A stretch of DNA of 64,000 bases from Bin5 sp022827195 (GTDB taxonomy: Bacteria; Chloroflexota; Anaerolineae; Caldilineales; Caldilineaceae): the NCBI GenBank assembly GCA_965208275.1, contig OZ242331.1, positions 1,612,001-1,676,000 of the forward strand, read 5' to 3'. Position numbers and translations under genes: made by a program. Below are positions 43,336-52,081 of this stretch, in pieces. Under the pieces are notes generated by a model that was not told the DNA's origin, did not search any database, and saw only the letters and a program-made list of their open reading frames with translations. Numbering within the stretch: position 1 is the first letter of the stretch; every line of letters starts with the position of its first letter.

Positions 43336-45606
43336 TCACTCGCCGGCCGGAGGGGGAAGTTCGTCAGCGTTGGCGAAGGCCTTGAGCACGTTTTCGGTGA
43401 CGCGTGAGACGTTGTTGTCGTAGTTGTTGTGGGAGAGACTGCCGCACCAGCAGATTGAGCCGACCGAAAAGACGGCACCATGGTTGGGCGTCTCGAAGTA
43501 TGTCATGTCGGCGTAGACAGTGGCCGAAGGATTGGTCATCAGATCGGCGTTCATCTGGAGGTAGTCTTCGATTACAGGCAGTATTGAAGGGCCGTGGGGA
43601 CCGGAGGTCGCGAGCACCAGTGTTTGGGGAGGAGAACCGAGGCCGAAGTCGACCCTATCAATCTCGTCGCCGGCTGCGCCGCCGAAATTCAGGCCGAAAT
43701 CGCCGATGGTCTCGTCGGGGGCAACGCCGTCAAAGATGAAGGCCGCGCGCGGGTCGAGGCTGCCGGGTTTGCGCGTATAGCCGGGGGCAGGATCGCCCCA
43801 GCCCTGGGCGGTGAACCCTATGCCAGTCAGGCGGTTGGGCGTCTTGCCGCGATGCCGCCAGAGTCCGCCCAATTCACCGGTCGTGCTGTGGTAACATTCA
43901 CCGGGTTCCGAGTTCCAAGCGCGTGTGCCGGAAATGCCGCGCCGAATTTCGGCGATGTGAGGCCGCTCCTCGTCGACACTCGTCACCCAATAGAAGCCGT
44001 TGCCGCCCAGGTACATGAGCCTGCCGCCTCCCTCGAGGTAGGCCTCAAGCGCCGTCAACATCGGGGAGGTCCAGTATTCCGGGTGGGTGCCGGTGACCAC
44101 GACCTTATACTTGGCGAGAAGCTCCCCGCCGTCGCTATGCAGGTCGTGGTCGGTCTCTACCTCGTAGGCGAAGCCCTTTTCATCGAGCCAGTCGATCAGA
44201 TAGAGGTCCTCGCCCAGCAGACGCGGTGTGGTTGTCAGCAGGTGACGGTACTGCGGCCGCAAGTTCGGGATCGGACGCAGCATGGAGGAATAGGTGCAGC
44301 CGCTGCCATCCGAGTGGCGGTCGTAGAAGGACATGGCGAACTCAGGATGGTCGGCGAGATAGAGATCGCGAGGGTCCCGTTTCAATTGCTCTTCGGGCAG
44401 GGTCGCAAAGTGCTCCTGGGAAGCGTCCATGCGGTCATTGGCGTAGGCGACATAGGTCATGGTCGGTATGAGATAGAGGATTGGTGCGGTGGCCGTTGCG
44501 TGCGGGGGCCGCACGATGAAAGGAATGCGGTCTTCCTGCCCTTCGCCAGTAAGCCTGGCGGCGTAGACTCCGCTGGGCAAACCTTGCGGGACGACCAGGT
44601 CGAAATCTGCCTCCCAGCGGGCGTCTTCCAGGTCGTCGTCGTGGAAATAGATCGCGCCGTACTGTTGCGGGGCGTGTTTGAAGTCGAACTCGGTCGCAGT
44701 CCAGTTGTGCCCGGTCACGGCGCGTGCCGGCATATTGACCGCGAGTCCGTGCAGGGCGTTCGGGCCGACGTCGATCACGCGTGCCGAAGAGGCGGCTGCA
44801 GCGAAATCCCATGCGCCCACCAAGTCGGCGGCGGCCACCTCGGTGGGAGGCACGCCGCTCTTCAGGCGCATGATCTCCTCTTCCTCCAACGCGCGGCTGA
44901 AGATGCGGGGACCGTCGATCTTGCCATTGAAGAGGCCTTGGGCGGCAAAGCGTCCGGTGTGCTCCCCACCTTCGCCGGCGGCAGCCATCAGCAGGGGCCC
45001 ACTGTCTCGGGGGGTCTCTTGTACGCTGGCGGGCCCTTCCAACGCGACGGATGAATCGTCGGAGGGCCAATTTGAGAGGGGCAACTGGTAAAGGCTGACC
45101 TTATTGGCAGCGGCATCGAATGCGGCGGCGACAAAGTACCATTCGCGGGCGCGCAGCGCCCGTCCCGTTCTAATTCGCTCGGCGGCACAGGCCTCTGAAC
45201 CGCCCACGCTAAGCGACAGGTCTCCATCCGGGCCAAGGGCAAGGCAGAATCCACTTCCCTGCGCGGAACGCTTGCTCAAGATGCCCTGTGTTTCGCTGCG
45301 TTCGGGCGCGGTGGAGAAGATCCATGCCTGCAAGGTGAAACTTTGCAGCCGGTCCAGTGAGGTATGATCATCGACGACCACATACGAGCCTGAACGTGCG
45401 ATCTGCTTACGGCCGCGCCGACTTCCACTGATGTCGGATGCAACCACCTCCTCCTTGAAGCCGGGCCCGTCCGGATTTTCGTCGCCGTGAATGAGCCTGA
45501 CTAGGGTAGTCTCGTAGTTCGACAGGTCGGTGCTGACCATGAACCGGACCGTTTCGCCCGGCGCGGCGCTGAACCTGTCGGTGTATCCGATCAATTCGAC
45601 TGACAT
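43336..45606 (-). CDS. N,N-dimethylformamidase large-subunit-like protein
   Basis: A 756-residue protein, close to the roughly 760 of the Paracoccus/Alcaligenes DMFase large subunit. After a short N-terminal region it has a LamG/concanavalin-like beta-sandwich (about 85-260) and a large C-terminal catalytic region resembling a glutamine amidotransferase-like fold. The known enzyme, as I recall, binds one iron through two Tyr and one Glu. Here Y388 (TYVAYANDRM), Y428 (FYDRHSD) and E510 (GTHPEYWTSP) sit at nearly the same spacing, so the iron site seems intact. It should hydrolyse an amide or N-alkyl amide. No small-subunit gene is visible nearby. Confidence 0.85.
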   Translation of the reverse strand: MSVELIGYTDRFSAAPGETVRFMVSTDLSNYETTLVRLIHGDENPDGPGFKEEVVASDISGSRRGRKQIARSGSYVVVDDHTSLDRLQSFTLQAWIFSTAPERSETQGILSKRSAQGSGFCLALGPDGDLSLSVGGSEACAAERIRTGRALRAREWYFVAAAFDAAANKVSLYQLPLSNWPSDDSSVALEGPASVQETPRDSGPLLMAAAGEGGEHTGRFAAQGLFNGKIDGPRIFSRALEEEEIMRLKSGVPPTEVAAADLVGAWDFAAAASSARVIDVGPNALHGLAVNMPARAVTGHNWTATEFDFKHAPQQYGAIYFHDDDLEDARWEADFDLVVPQGLPSGVYAARLTGEGQEDRIPFIVRPPHATATAPILYLIPTMTYVAYANDRMDASQEHFATLPEEQLKRDPRDLYLADHPEFAMSFYDRHSDGSGCTYSSMLRPIPNLRPQYRHLLTTTPRLLGEDLYLIDWLDEKGFAYEVETDHDLHSDGGELLAKYKVVVTGTHPEYWTSPMLTALEAYLEGGGRLMYLGGNGFYWVTSVDEERPHIAEIRRGISGTRAWNSEPGECYHSTTGELGGLWRHRGKTPNRLTGIGFTAQGWGDPAPGYTRKPGSLDPRAAFIFDGVAPDETIGDFGLNFGGAAGDEIDRVDFGLGSPPQTLVLATSGPHGPSILPVIEDYLQMNADLMTNPSATVYADMTYFETPNHGAVFSVGSICWCGSLSHNNYDNNVSRVTENVLKAFANADELPPPAGE

Positions 45607-45969
45607 GATTGCCTCCCGGCGTTCGACAGAGAGATCGGCGACGAATATCGGCCTGAAGAGCGGTCAAGAACGTCAGGAAATACTGTCTCTTACCTCCGGT
45701 AGACCGCCTACTTCAATTTCAGAAAAACAGTTGTATTGTAGTACCATAGGGCGAGAGTCGGCCTGAGGATCTCTTGATGGCTTCGGAGCGAGGGCAGGCA
45801 GGGAAATCGACCCTCGCAGCCATCGACTCGATCATCTTGACAGACGAGTGACTGCAGCCTTGTGAAGCCAGGCTATGTCGGAAATCGCGCCCGTATTATA
45901 CACGCTTGCAAGCGGGGGCGTCCACAGCAGCCGCGAAGAGATTCGCGGGCCTAGAAGCAGCGACTGCCA
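45607..45969. promoter_or_regulatory. Divergent region before copA
   Basis: 363 bases without a gene. A TTGACA at 45837-45842 has no matching -10 at proper distance. Near the copA side is TATTATACA (45895-45903) and the 12-bp palindrome CGCTTGCAAGCG (45903-45914), which shares its CTTGCAAG core with the palindrome at 37150-37157. It may be a metal-regulator site, though CueR and CsoR consensus patterns are not clear. Confidence 0.45.
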
Positions 45970-48534
45970 ATGAACGCAAGAGACCAATTAACTGTCCCTG
46001 TAATTGGAATGACCTGCCTCGGCTGCGCGGCTGCGGTGGAGACGAGCAGCAGGAAGGCCGCTGCTGTGCAGGAGGCGGAGGTAAACTTTGCCAGCGAGCG
46101 GTTGACCATCAGTTACGACCCTGAGCTGGCACCGGCCAATGAAGTGCTCACCGACGTGCGGCAGCAGGTGAAGCGTGCCGGCTACAAGATACCGACCCTG
46201 ACCTTGACGTTGCCGATCGCGGGAATGACCTGTACCAACTGTGCCAATACGGTTGAGGGAGCGTTGCGAGAGGCCGATGGCGTGGTCTATGCCAGCGTGA
46301 ACTTTGCCGCTGAAAAGGCGCACGTCGAATATGTAAGCGGCGTGGGGGCGCGTGCACCGATTGTCGCCGCTGTGCGCAAGGCCGGTTATGACGTTATCGG
46401 GGGCGACGCGGCACAGCCCGCCGGTACCCTGAAATCGGACGATGCGGAGGAGCCGGAGAGGGCCGAGATCGGCGAGGATACCGAGGCCGCGGCCCGCGCT
46501 GCGGCCATTCGGCGCGAGTACTGGCGTTTGCTGGTTGGGGCGGTCTTCTCGCTGCCCCTGGTTGTCATCAGCATGGGACGTGACTTTGACCTGCTCGGCA
46601 CTTGGGCAACCGCCAACTGGGTCAACTGGCTCCTGATGCTGCTGGCGACCCCCGTGCAGTTTTATGTTGGATGGGACTATTACGTCGGGGCGTTCAAGAG
46701 CTTGCGCAATCGCAGCGCCAACATGGATGTGCTGGTGGCGATGGGCACCTCGGTTGCCTATATCTTCAGCGTAGCCGTCCTGGCTGCACGCAGCGCAGGC
46801 AGCAATCAGCTGGGCGGTCACCTCTACTTTGAAACGGCCGCGGTCATTATAACGCTGATCGTGCTGGGCAAACTGATGGAAGCGAGGGCCAAAGGCCAGA
46901 CGAGCGCCGCGATCAAGGAGCTGATGGGCCTACAGAGCCGGACCGCGCGCATCGTGCGCGAGGGCGAGGAGATGGATGTCCCGGTTGAGGAGGTGGTCGT
47001 CGGCGACCTCGTGGTGGTGCGGCCCGGGGAGAAGATCCCGGTCGACGGCGTCGTCGTGTCGGGCGGCTCGACGGTCGACGAGAGTATGCTCACAGGCGAG
47101 AGTATGCCGGTCGGAAAGGCGATCGGCGGCGAGGTCTACGGCGCGACGATGAATGGGCAAGGCCTGCTTGGAATCGAGGCGACCAAGGTTGGCCGCGAAA
47201 CGGCTCTGGCGCAGATTATCCGGCTGGTCGAGGAGGCCCAGGGGAGCAAAGCGCCGATCCAGCGCGTCGTAGACCAGGTGGCAGCCTACTTTGTACCGGC
47301 GGTCATCGTTCTTGCGATCGTGACTTTCGCCGTGTGGCTGCTGTCTGGCGCGGGATTCGTGCCGGCTTTGCTGCGGCTGATCGCCGTGCTGGTGATCGCT
47401 TGCCCTTGCGCCATGGGGCTGGCTACACCGACGTCGATAGTAGTCGGGGTCGGCAAAGGGGCAAGGCAGGGTATTCTATTTCGCAACAGCGTGGCGCTGG
47501 AGCAGACGCACAAGCTGACCGCAGTGCTACTGGACAAGACCGGAACAATTACCCAAGGGGAACCGGCGGTTACAGATCTGATCCTGAGCCCGGCTTTGCA
47601 GGAGGGCCTTCAAGCAGAGTCTGAAAACGGCATGGCAGCGGTCACGGATCCTGGCGAATTGCTGCGGTTGGCCGCCTCGGCGGAGAGAGGTTCGGAGCAC
47701 CCGCTTGGCGCGGCCATTGTTCGCGCCGCGCAAGCCAATGGGTTGAGTTTGGCTGACCCGGCAGGCTTCGAGGCCGTCACAGGGGAAGGGATCGCGGCAC
47801 AAGTGGAGGACCACCGCATCCTGCTCGGGAGTCTGCGCTTGATGGAGCGTCAAGAGGTCGACCTGAACGGATTTTCGCCCGACCTATCGCGGTTGCAGGC
47901 TGAAGCCAAGTCGGCCGTCTGGCTTGCGGTTGACGGTCAGGCTAGTGCGCTGATTGCGGTGTCGGACACAGTGAGAGAAGGCTCGCGTGAGGCCGTGACT
48001 GCGATGCGCAAGATGGGCCTGACAGTGGCGATGCTGACCGGAGACAATTGGACGACGGCTGACGCGATTGCACGCGACGTCGGCATCAATCGCGTCCACG
48101 CCGAACTGTTGCCCGGCGAGAAACTGGAGCAAGTGAGGGCGATGCAGGAAGAAGGTTTCCGTGTCGCCATGCTGGGGGACGGCATAAACGATGCCCCGGC
48201 GCTGGCGCAGGCCGACGTCGGAATCGCTATCGGCGCAGGCACGGACGTTGCCATGGAGGCAGCCGATATCACGCTGATTCGGGGTGACTTGCGCGCGGTT
48301 CCGCAGGCGATTGCGCTCTCCCACGCTACGATCCGCAACATCAGGCAGAATCTGAGCTGGGCATTCGGGTACAACGTGGCCCTGATACCGATCGCCGCCG
48401 GAATTCTGGCGCCATTTCCGTGGGCACCCGCCTTTCTACAGCAACTGCACCCGATCTTAGCGGCCGCGGCGATGGCATTTTCCAGTGTAAGCGTGGTTGT
48501 CAACGCCCTGCGCCTGCGGCGTTTCAAGCTCTAG
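45970..48534 (+). CDS. copA: Copper-translocating P-type ATPase
   Basis: An 854-residue P1B-type ATPase that exports Cu(I). Two HMA domains start the protein: C16-x-x-C19 (GMTCLGCAAAV) and C88-x-x-C91 (GMTCTNCANTV). The transmembrane metal site is C478-P-C480 (IACPCAMGLATPTS). The phosphorylated Asp is D522 (DKTGTITQG). SEHPLG and GDGINDAPALAQAD complete the nucleotide-binding domain. The two HMA motifs are close in sequence to each other, so the domain was probably duplicated. It is followed six bases later by ccmF, linking copper handling to cytochrome maturation. Confidence 0.96.
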   Translation: MNARDQLTVPVIGMTCLGCAAAVETSSRKAAAVQEAEVNFASERLTISYDPELAPANEVLTDVRQQVKRAGYKIPTLTLTLPIAGMTCTNCANTVEGALREADGVVYASVNFAAEKAHVEYVSGVGARAPIVAAVRKAGYDVIGGDAAQPAGTLKSDDAEEPERAEIGEDTEAAARAAAIRREYWRLLVGAVFSLPLVVISMGRDFDLLGTWATANWVNWLLMLLATPVQFYVGWDYYVGAFKSLRNRSANMDVLVAMGTSVAYIFSVAVLAARSAGSNQLGGHLYFETAAVIITLIVLGKLMEARAKGQTSAAIKELMGLQSRTARIVREGEEMDVPVEEVVVGDLVVVRPGEKIPVDGVVVSGGSTVDESMLTGESMPVGKAIGGEVYGATMNGQGLLGIEATKVGRETALAQIIRLVEEAQGSKAPIQRVVDQVAAYFVPAVIVLAIVTFAVWLLSGAGFVPALLRLIAVLVIACPCAMGLATPTSIVVGVGKGARQGILFRNSVALEQTHKLTAVLLDKTGTITQGEPAVTDLILSPALQEGLQAESENGMAAVTDPGELLRLAASAERGSEHPLGAAIVRAAQANGLSLADPAGFEAVTGEGIAAQVEDHRILLGSLRLMERQEVDLNGFSPDLSRLQAEAKSAVWLAVDGQASALIAVSDTVREGSREAVTAMRKMGLTVAMLTGDNWTTADAIARDVGINRVHAELLPGEKLEQVRAMQEEGFRVAMLGDGINDAPALAQADVGIAIGAGTDVAMEAADITLIRGDLRAVPQAIALSHATIRNIRQNLSWAFGYNVALIPIAAGILAPFPWAPAFLQQLHPILAAAAMAFSSVSVVVNALRLRRFKL

Positions 48535-48540
48535 CGCAAG

Positions 48541-50631
48541 ATGATCTTTGATTTCGGCTACCTTGTGCTCGTGCTTGCCCTGTTGCTTTCGGCTTATGGG
48601 GCGGTTGTCGGATACTGCGGCGGCATGTTCGGGCAGGGCGCCTCGCCTGGACGGGGCGGCGCAGGGGCAGCCCAGACGCACGCCATCGACGGCTACGCGA
48701 GCGGCCTCTCCCCTCGCCTCACCAACAGCAGCTTTCATGCGGTCTACGCAGTGACAGCGCTTGTCGGCGTTGCTGCGGTCATTTTGTGGTACGGTCTCCT
48801 GGACGACCAGTTTCAGATCAGCTACGTCTGGAACAGTTCTGAGCGGAGCCTGCCGACTTTCTACAAGTTTGCAGCCATCTGGGGCGGGCAGGCGGGCAGC
48901 CTGCTGTTTTGGACCCTTCTGCTTGGCCTTTTCAGCACGGCTACAGCCCTGACCTATCGCCGCTCGCAGCGGGCGCTGATGCCCTACGTCAACGCCACGC
49001 TGCTCGGTGCGTTGCTCTTCTTCCTCGTTCTTCTGGTATTCAGCGCCAATCCATTCGAGCAGATCGGCGTCGTTCCTCCCGACGGGCGCGGGCTGAATCC
49101 GCTGCTGCAGAACTACTGGATGGTGATTCATCCTGTCATGCTCTATCTCGGATGGGTGGGGCTGACGGTGCCGTTTGCGTTTGCCGTGGCCGCCTTGTTG
49201 AGCAAACAGCTGGACCGCCGCTGGGTGCGAACCGTCCGGCGCTGGACGCTCATTCCGTGGATGTTTCTGTCAGCGGGCATCATCATGGGCAGCCAGTGGG
49301 CCTACATGGAGCTGGGATGGGGAGGTTATTGGGCGTGGGACCCGGTGGAGAACGCCAGTTTCCTGCCCTGGCTGACCGCAACTGCATTTCTCCACAGTGT
49401 CATCATTCAGGAGCAACGAGGCATTTTGAAGGTGTGGAATGTGACGCTGATCTGGCTGACATTCACCCTAGTTGTCCTGGGCACGTTTACGACACGCAGC
49501 GGAATCCTGAGCAGTGTCCACAGCTTTGCCCAAAGCCCGGTTGGCCCTTACTTTCTGGTCTTTCTGTCGATAACAACCATCGGCTTTCTGCTGCTACTTT
49601 TCCGGCGCTTGCCGTTTCTGCAAGGCGAGAATGAGATCGACTCGATTTCGAGCCGGGAAGGCGCATTCCTGGCCAACAACTGGCTCTTTGCCGGGATAAC
49701 GTTCGTCATTCTGTGGGGCACGTTCTTTCCCATGTTCAGCGAGATCCTGACCGGAGAGCGCATTTCGGTGGCAGCCCCGTGGTTCAATCGAGTCGCCGGC
49801 CCTCTCTTTCTCCTGCTTTTTGTTCTGATGGGCGTCGGCCCTCTGCTGGGCTGGAGGCGAACGGGTGCGGGGGCGTTGCGGCGGCAGTTCACTTGGCCGC
49901 TATTGGCCGGGCTGGTTTCCGTGCCCTTATTCCTCACTACCAGCCGCAATCCCTTTCCTGTCGTCGGATTGAGCGTGTGCGTCTTTGTTTCGGCGACGAT
50001 CGTCCAGGAGTTTGTGCGGGGGGCAAGTGCGCGTCGCCGCTCAAGGGGGGAACCGCTGCACACCGCGCTATGGGGCCTGCTGCGCCGCAACGGCCGCCGC
50101 TACGGAGGGTACGTCGTCCACTTTGGCATCGTACTGATAGGCGTCGCCGTTGTCGGGAACGAGTTCTACCAGTCGACGACCCACGTTACCCTCGCCGCAG
50201 GACAATCGGTCGATCTGGCTGGCTACACACTGACCTACACGGAACTTGATTCGAGGCGATCGAGCAATCACACGGAGATCCGGGCCAGCCTGCTCGTTTC
50301 GGATTCGACCTCCGGCCGGAGCCTGGGAACGATCGCTCCTCGCCGAAACATCTACGACAAGGCGCCTGACCAACCCACAAGCGAGGTAGGCCTGCGCATG
50401 ACGCCGGCCGAAGACGTCTATGTGATCCTGAACGGTTGGCAAGGGGACGGCAGCAGCGCTACCTTCACCGTCTACATCAACCCGCTCACGATGTGGATGT
50501 GGATCGGCGGCCTTCTGGTCGTCATAGGGACTGTCGTCAGCGTATGGCCGCACCCGCAGCCGGCGCGTTCGGCCCGGTCAGTTTCATCCGTCTTCTCCGA
50601 TCGCGCCACTCCCCGCCAAGTACCTGCTTGA
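48541..50631 (+). CDS. ccmF: Cytochrome c-type biogenesis protein CcmF
   Basis: A 696-residue polytopic membrane protein with about 13-15 hydrophobic segments. The WWD heme-handling domain reads GWGGYWAWDPVENASFLPWL (about residues 258-277). GGQAGSLLFWTLLLGLF and LNPLLQNYWMVIHPVMLYLG are also typical. It acts in heme attachment to apocytochromes in the periplasm or outside face. It follows copA closely (six bases between) and precedes a CcmI-like gene, so one transcript is likely. The C-terminus has a periplasmic beta-domain (VTLAAGQSVDLAGYTLTYTE) and a last membrane anchor. Confidence 0.95.
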   Translation: MIFDFGYLVLVLALLLSAYGAVVGYCGGMFGQGASPGRGGAGAAQTHAIDGYASGLSPRLTNSSFHAVYAVTALVGVAAVILWYGLLDDQFQISYVWNSSERSLPTFYKFAAIWGGQAGSLLFWTLLLGLFSTATALTYRRSQRALMPYVNATLLGALLFFLVLLVFSANPFEQIGVVPPDGRGLNPLLQNYWMVIHPVMLYLGWVGLTVPFAFAVAALLSKQLDRRWVRTVRRWTLIPWMFLSAGIIMGSQWAYMELGWGGYWAWDPVENASFLPWLTATAFLHSVIIQEQRGILKVWNVTLIWLTFTLVVLGTFTTRSGILSSVHSFAQSPVGPYFLVFLSITTIGFLLLLFRRLPFLQGENEIDSISSREGAFLANNWLFAGITFVILWGTFFPMFSEILTGERISVAAPWFNRVAGPLFLLLFVLMGVGPLLGWRRTGAGALRRQFTWPLLAGLVSVPLFLTTSRNPFPVVGLSVCVFVSATIVQEFVRGASARRRSRGEPLHTALWGLLRRNGRRYGGYVVHFGIVLIGVAVVGNEFYQSTTHVTLAAGQSVDLAGYTLTYTELDSRRSSNHTEIRASLLVSDSTSGRSLGTIAPRRNIYDKAPDQPTSEVGLRMTPAEDVYVILNGWQGDGSSATFTVYINPLTMWMWIGGLLVVIGTVVSVWPHPQPARSARSVSSVFSDRATPRQVPA

Positions 50632-50661
50632 AGGCCCCAGCGGAGACAGAGATCAGGCGGC

Positions 50662-51042
50662 ATGTGGTTCATACTACTACTCACCGGCGTCGTCTCAGCC
50701 TCTGCCATCGGCTTCGTCATCTGGCCTCTTTTTCGCCGCCCTTTGGGCCATGCCCCGGTGGTCGGCGAGGAGCTGGCGGAACTAATGACGCGCAAAGACG
50801 CAGCCTTACAGGCGGTCCGGGATCTGGCCTTCGATCACAGTGTCGGCAAGATAGAAGAGGCCGATTTCGATCGGTTCAACCAGGCCCTGCGCCGTCGTGC
50901 CATGGGGCTGATGCGCCAAATCGAAGAATACGAGCCGCAAACCTTCCAACTCGAAGAGACGCTGGAAGAAGAGATTGCCGCCAGCCGGCGCGTAGAGGAT
51001 AGTCCAAGCGATGAAGGCCGCGGTCGTTTACGCGAAGAGTGA
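50662..51042 (+). CDS. CcmI-like single-membrane-pass protein
   Basis: A 126-residue protein. One N-terminal membrane segment (FILLLTGVVSASAIGFVIWP, residues 3-22) is followed by a charged helical tail (RKDAALQAVRDLAFDHSVGK). This fits the N-terminal part of CcmI, which presents apocytochromes to CcmF, but the TPR domain is absent. Its start lies 30 bases after the ccmF stop, and its end overlaps the next gene by 32 bases. Identity beyond the context is uncertain. Confidence 0.6.
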   Translation: MWFILLLTGVVSASAIGFVIWPLFRRPLGHAPVVGEELAELMTRKDAALQAVRDLAFDHSVGKIEEADFDRFNQALRRRAMGLMRQIEEYEPQTFQLEETLEEEIAASRRVEDSPSDEGRGRLREE

Positions 51043-52048
51043 GATTTGCATCGCCGATGTTCCCGGACCGCGCGCGGGCGATGGCGAAGTGGTCGTGCGG
51101 GTGCGGGCGTCCGGAATCTGCGCAACCGACGTAAAGATCCTGGTCGGACTGGGCGCGCCTGCCGAGCTGCCGGCGATTTTGGGCCACGAAGTTGCCGGTA
51201 CGATTTCGGAGCTCGGCCACGGCGCGGCGTCGGCCGGTTTGTATGAAGGCCAGCGAGTAGCCGTCTATCCGATCGCGGCCTGCGGCCATTGCGTCTACTG
51301 CCAACAGGGGCGCAACAGCCTCTGTCTCAACGAACATGGACTGGGTCACGGCGACGACGGAGGATTTGCCGAATACGTGCGGGTCCCGGCTGAGATTGTG
51401 CGCCTGGGAGGCGTTCTGGACATTGACGACATGCCATTCGACCTGGCAGTGATGATCGAGCCAACTTCCTGCTGCCTCGCAGCTGCGGAACAGTGCAGGA
51501 CGGGGGCGGGTGATACGGTGGTCGTTGTCGGCGTGGGACCTCTCGGTCTGCTGCATACGATCGTATCGAGAGCGCTGGGCGCCCGGGTCATCTGCGTGGA
51601 CCTGAACGATGAGCGGCTGGCCGCGGCGCGAGAGCTGGGCGCGACCCTGGCCATCAATTCCGAGCGGGAGGATGTCGAGGCGATCGTTCGCGACATCACA
51701 GGTCAAGGCGCGGACGTGGTGATCGCAGCGGTCGGCATCCCGCGCGTGATCGAGCGCTACCTGCCGCTCGTCCGCAATGGGGGGACATTCAATATCTTCG
51801 GCGGCACGCCGCGAGGGGAATCAATTTCAGTTGACGCCAGTTGGGTCCACTACGGCGAGATCGTGTTGACGGGCACATTCGCCTCTTCCGTTGAACAGTT
51901 CCGCCGGGCACGCAGTTTCGTGCGCGAGCACGCCAAAGAGGTCGAGGCCGTTATCTCCACTCGCTGCGGACTCGAGGACATTCTGGAGGCGGTGCGGCGC
52001 GTGCAGAGCGGGGAAGGCACAAAGTCGGTCCTCCTCTTTCCGGACTGA
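51011..52048 (+). CDS. Zinc-dependent medium-chain dehydrogenase (threonine/sorbitol-dehydrogenase-like)
   Basis: A 345-residue MDR enzyme. Catalytic zinc ligands are C37 (ASGICATDVKI) and H59-E60 (ILGHEVAG); the structural zinc uses C91, C94, C97 and C105 (CGHCVYCQQGRNSLC). The NAD-binding stretch VVVVGVGPLGLLHTIVSRAL is intact. It oxidises an alcohol or sugar alcohol; the exact substrate is open. It starts within the end of the CcmI-like gene, 32 bases overlap. Confidence 0.93.
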   Translation: MKAAVVYAKSEICIADVPGPRAGDGEVVVRVRASGICATDVKILVGLGAPAELPAILGHEVAGTISELGHGAASAGLYEGQRVAVYPIAACGHCVYCQQGRNSLCLNEHGLGHGDDGGFAEYVRVPAEIVRLGGVLDIDDMPFDLAVMIEPTSCCLAAAEQCRTGAGDTVVVVGVGPLGLLHTIVSRALGARVICVDLNDERLAAARELGATLAINSEREDVEAIVRDITGQGADVVIAAVGIPRVIERYLPLVRNGGTFNIFGGTPRGESISVDASWVHYGEIVLTGTFASSVEQFRRARSFVREHAKEVEAVISTRCGLEDILEAVRRVQSGEGTKSVLLFPD

Positions 52049-52081
52049 AATCTTCGTCGGACTTCAGACGTGAGGAAGAAT

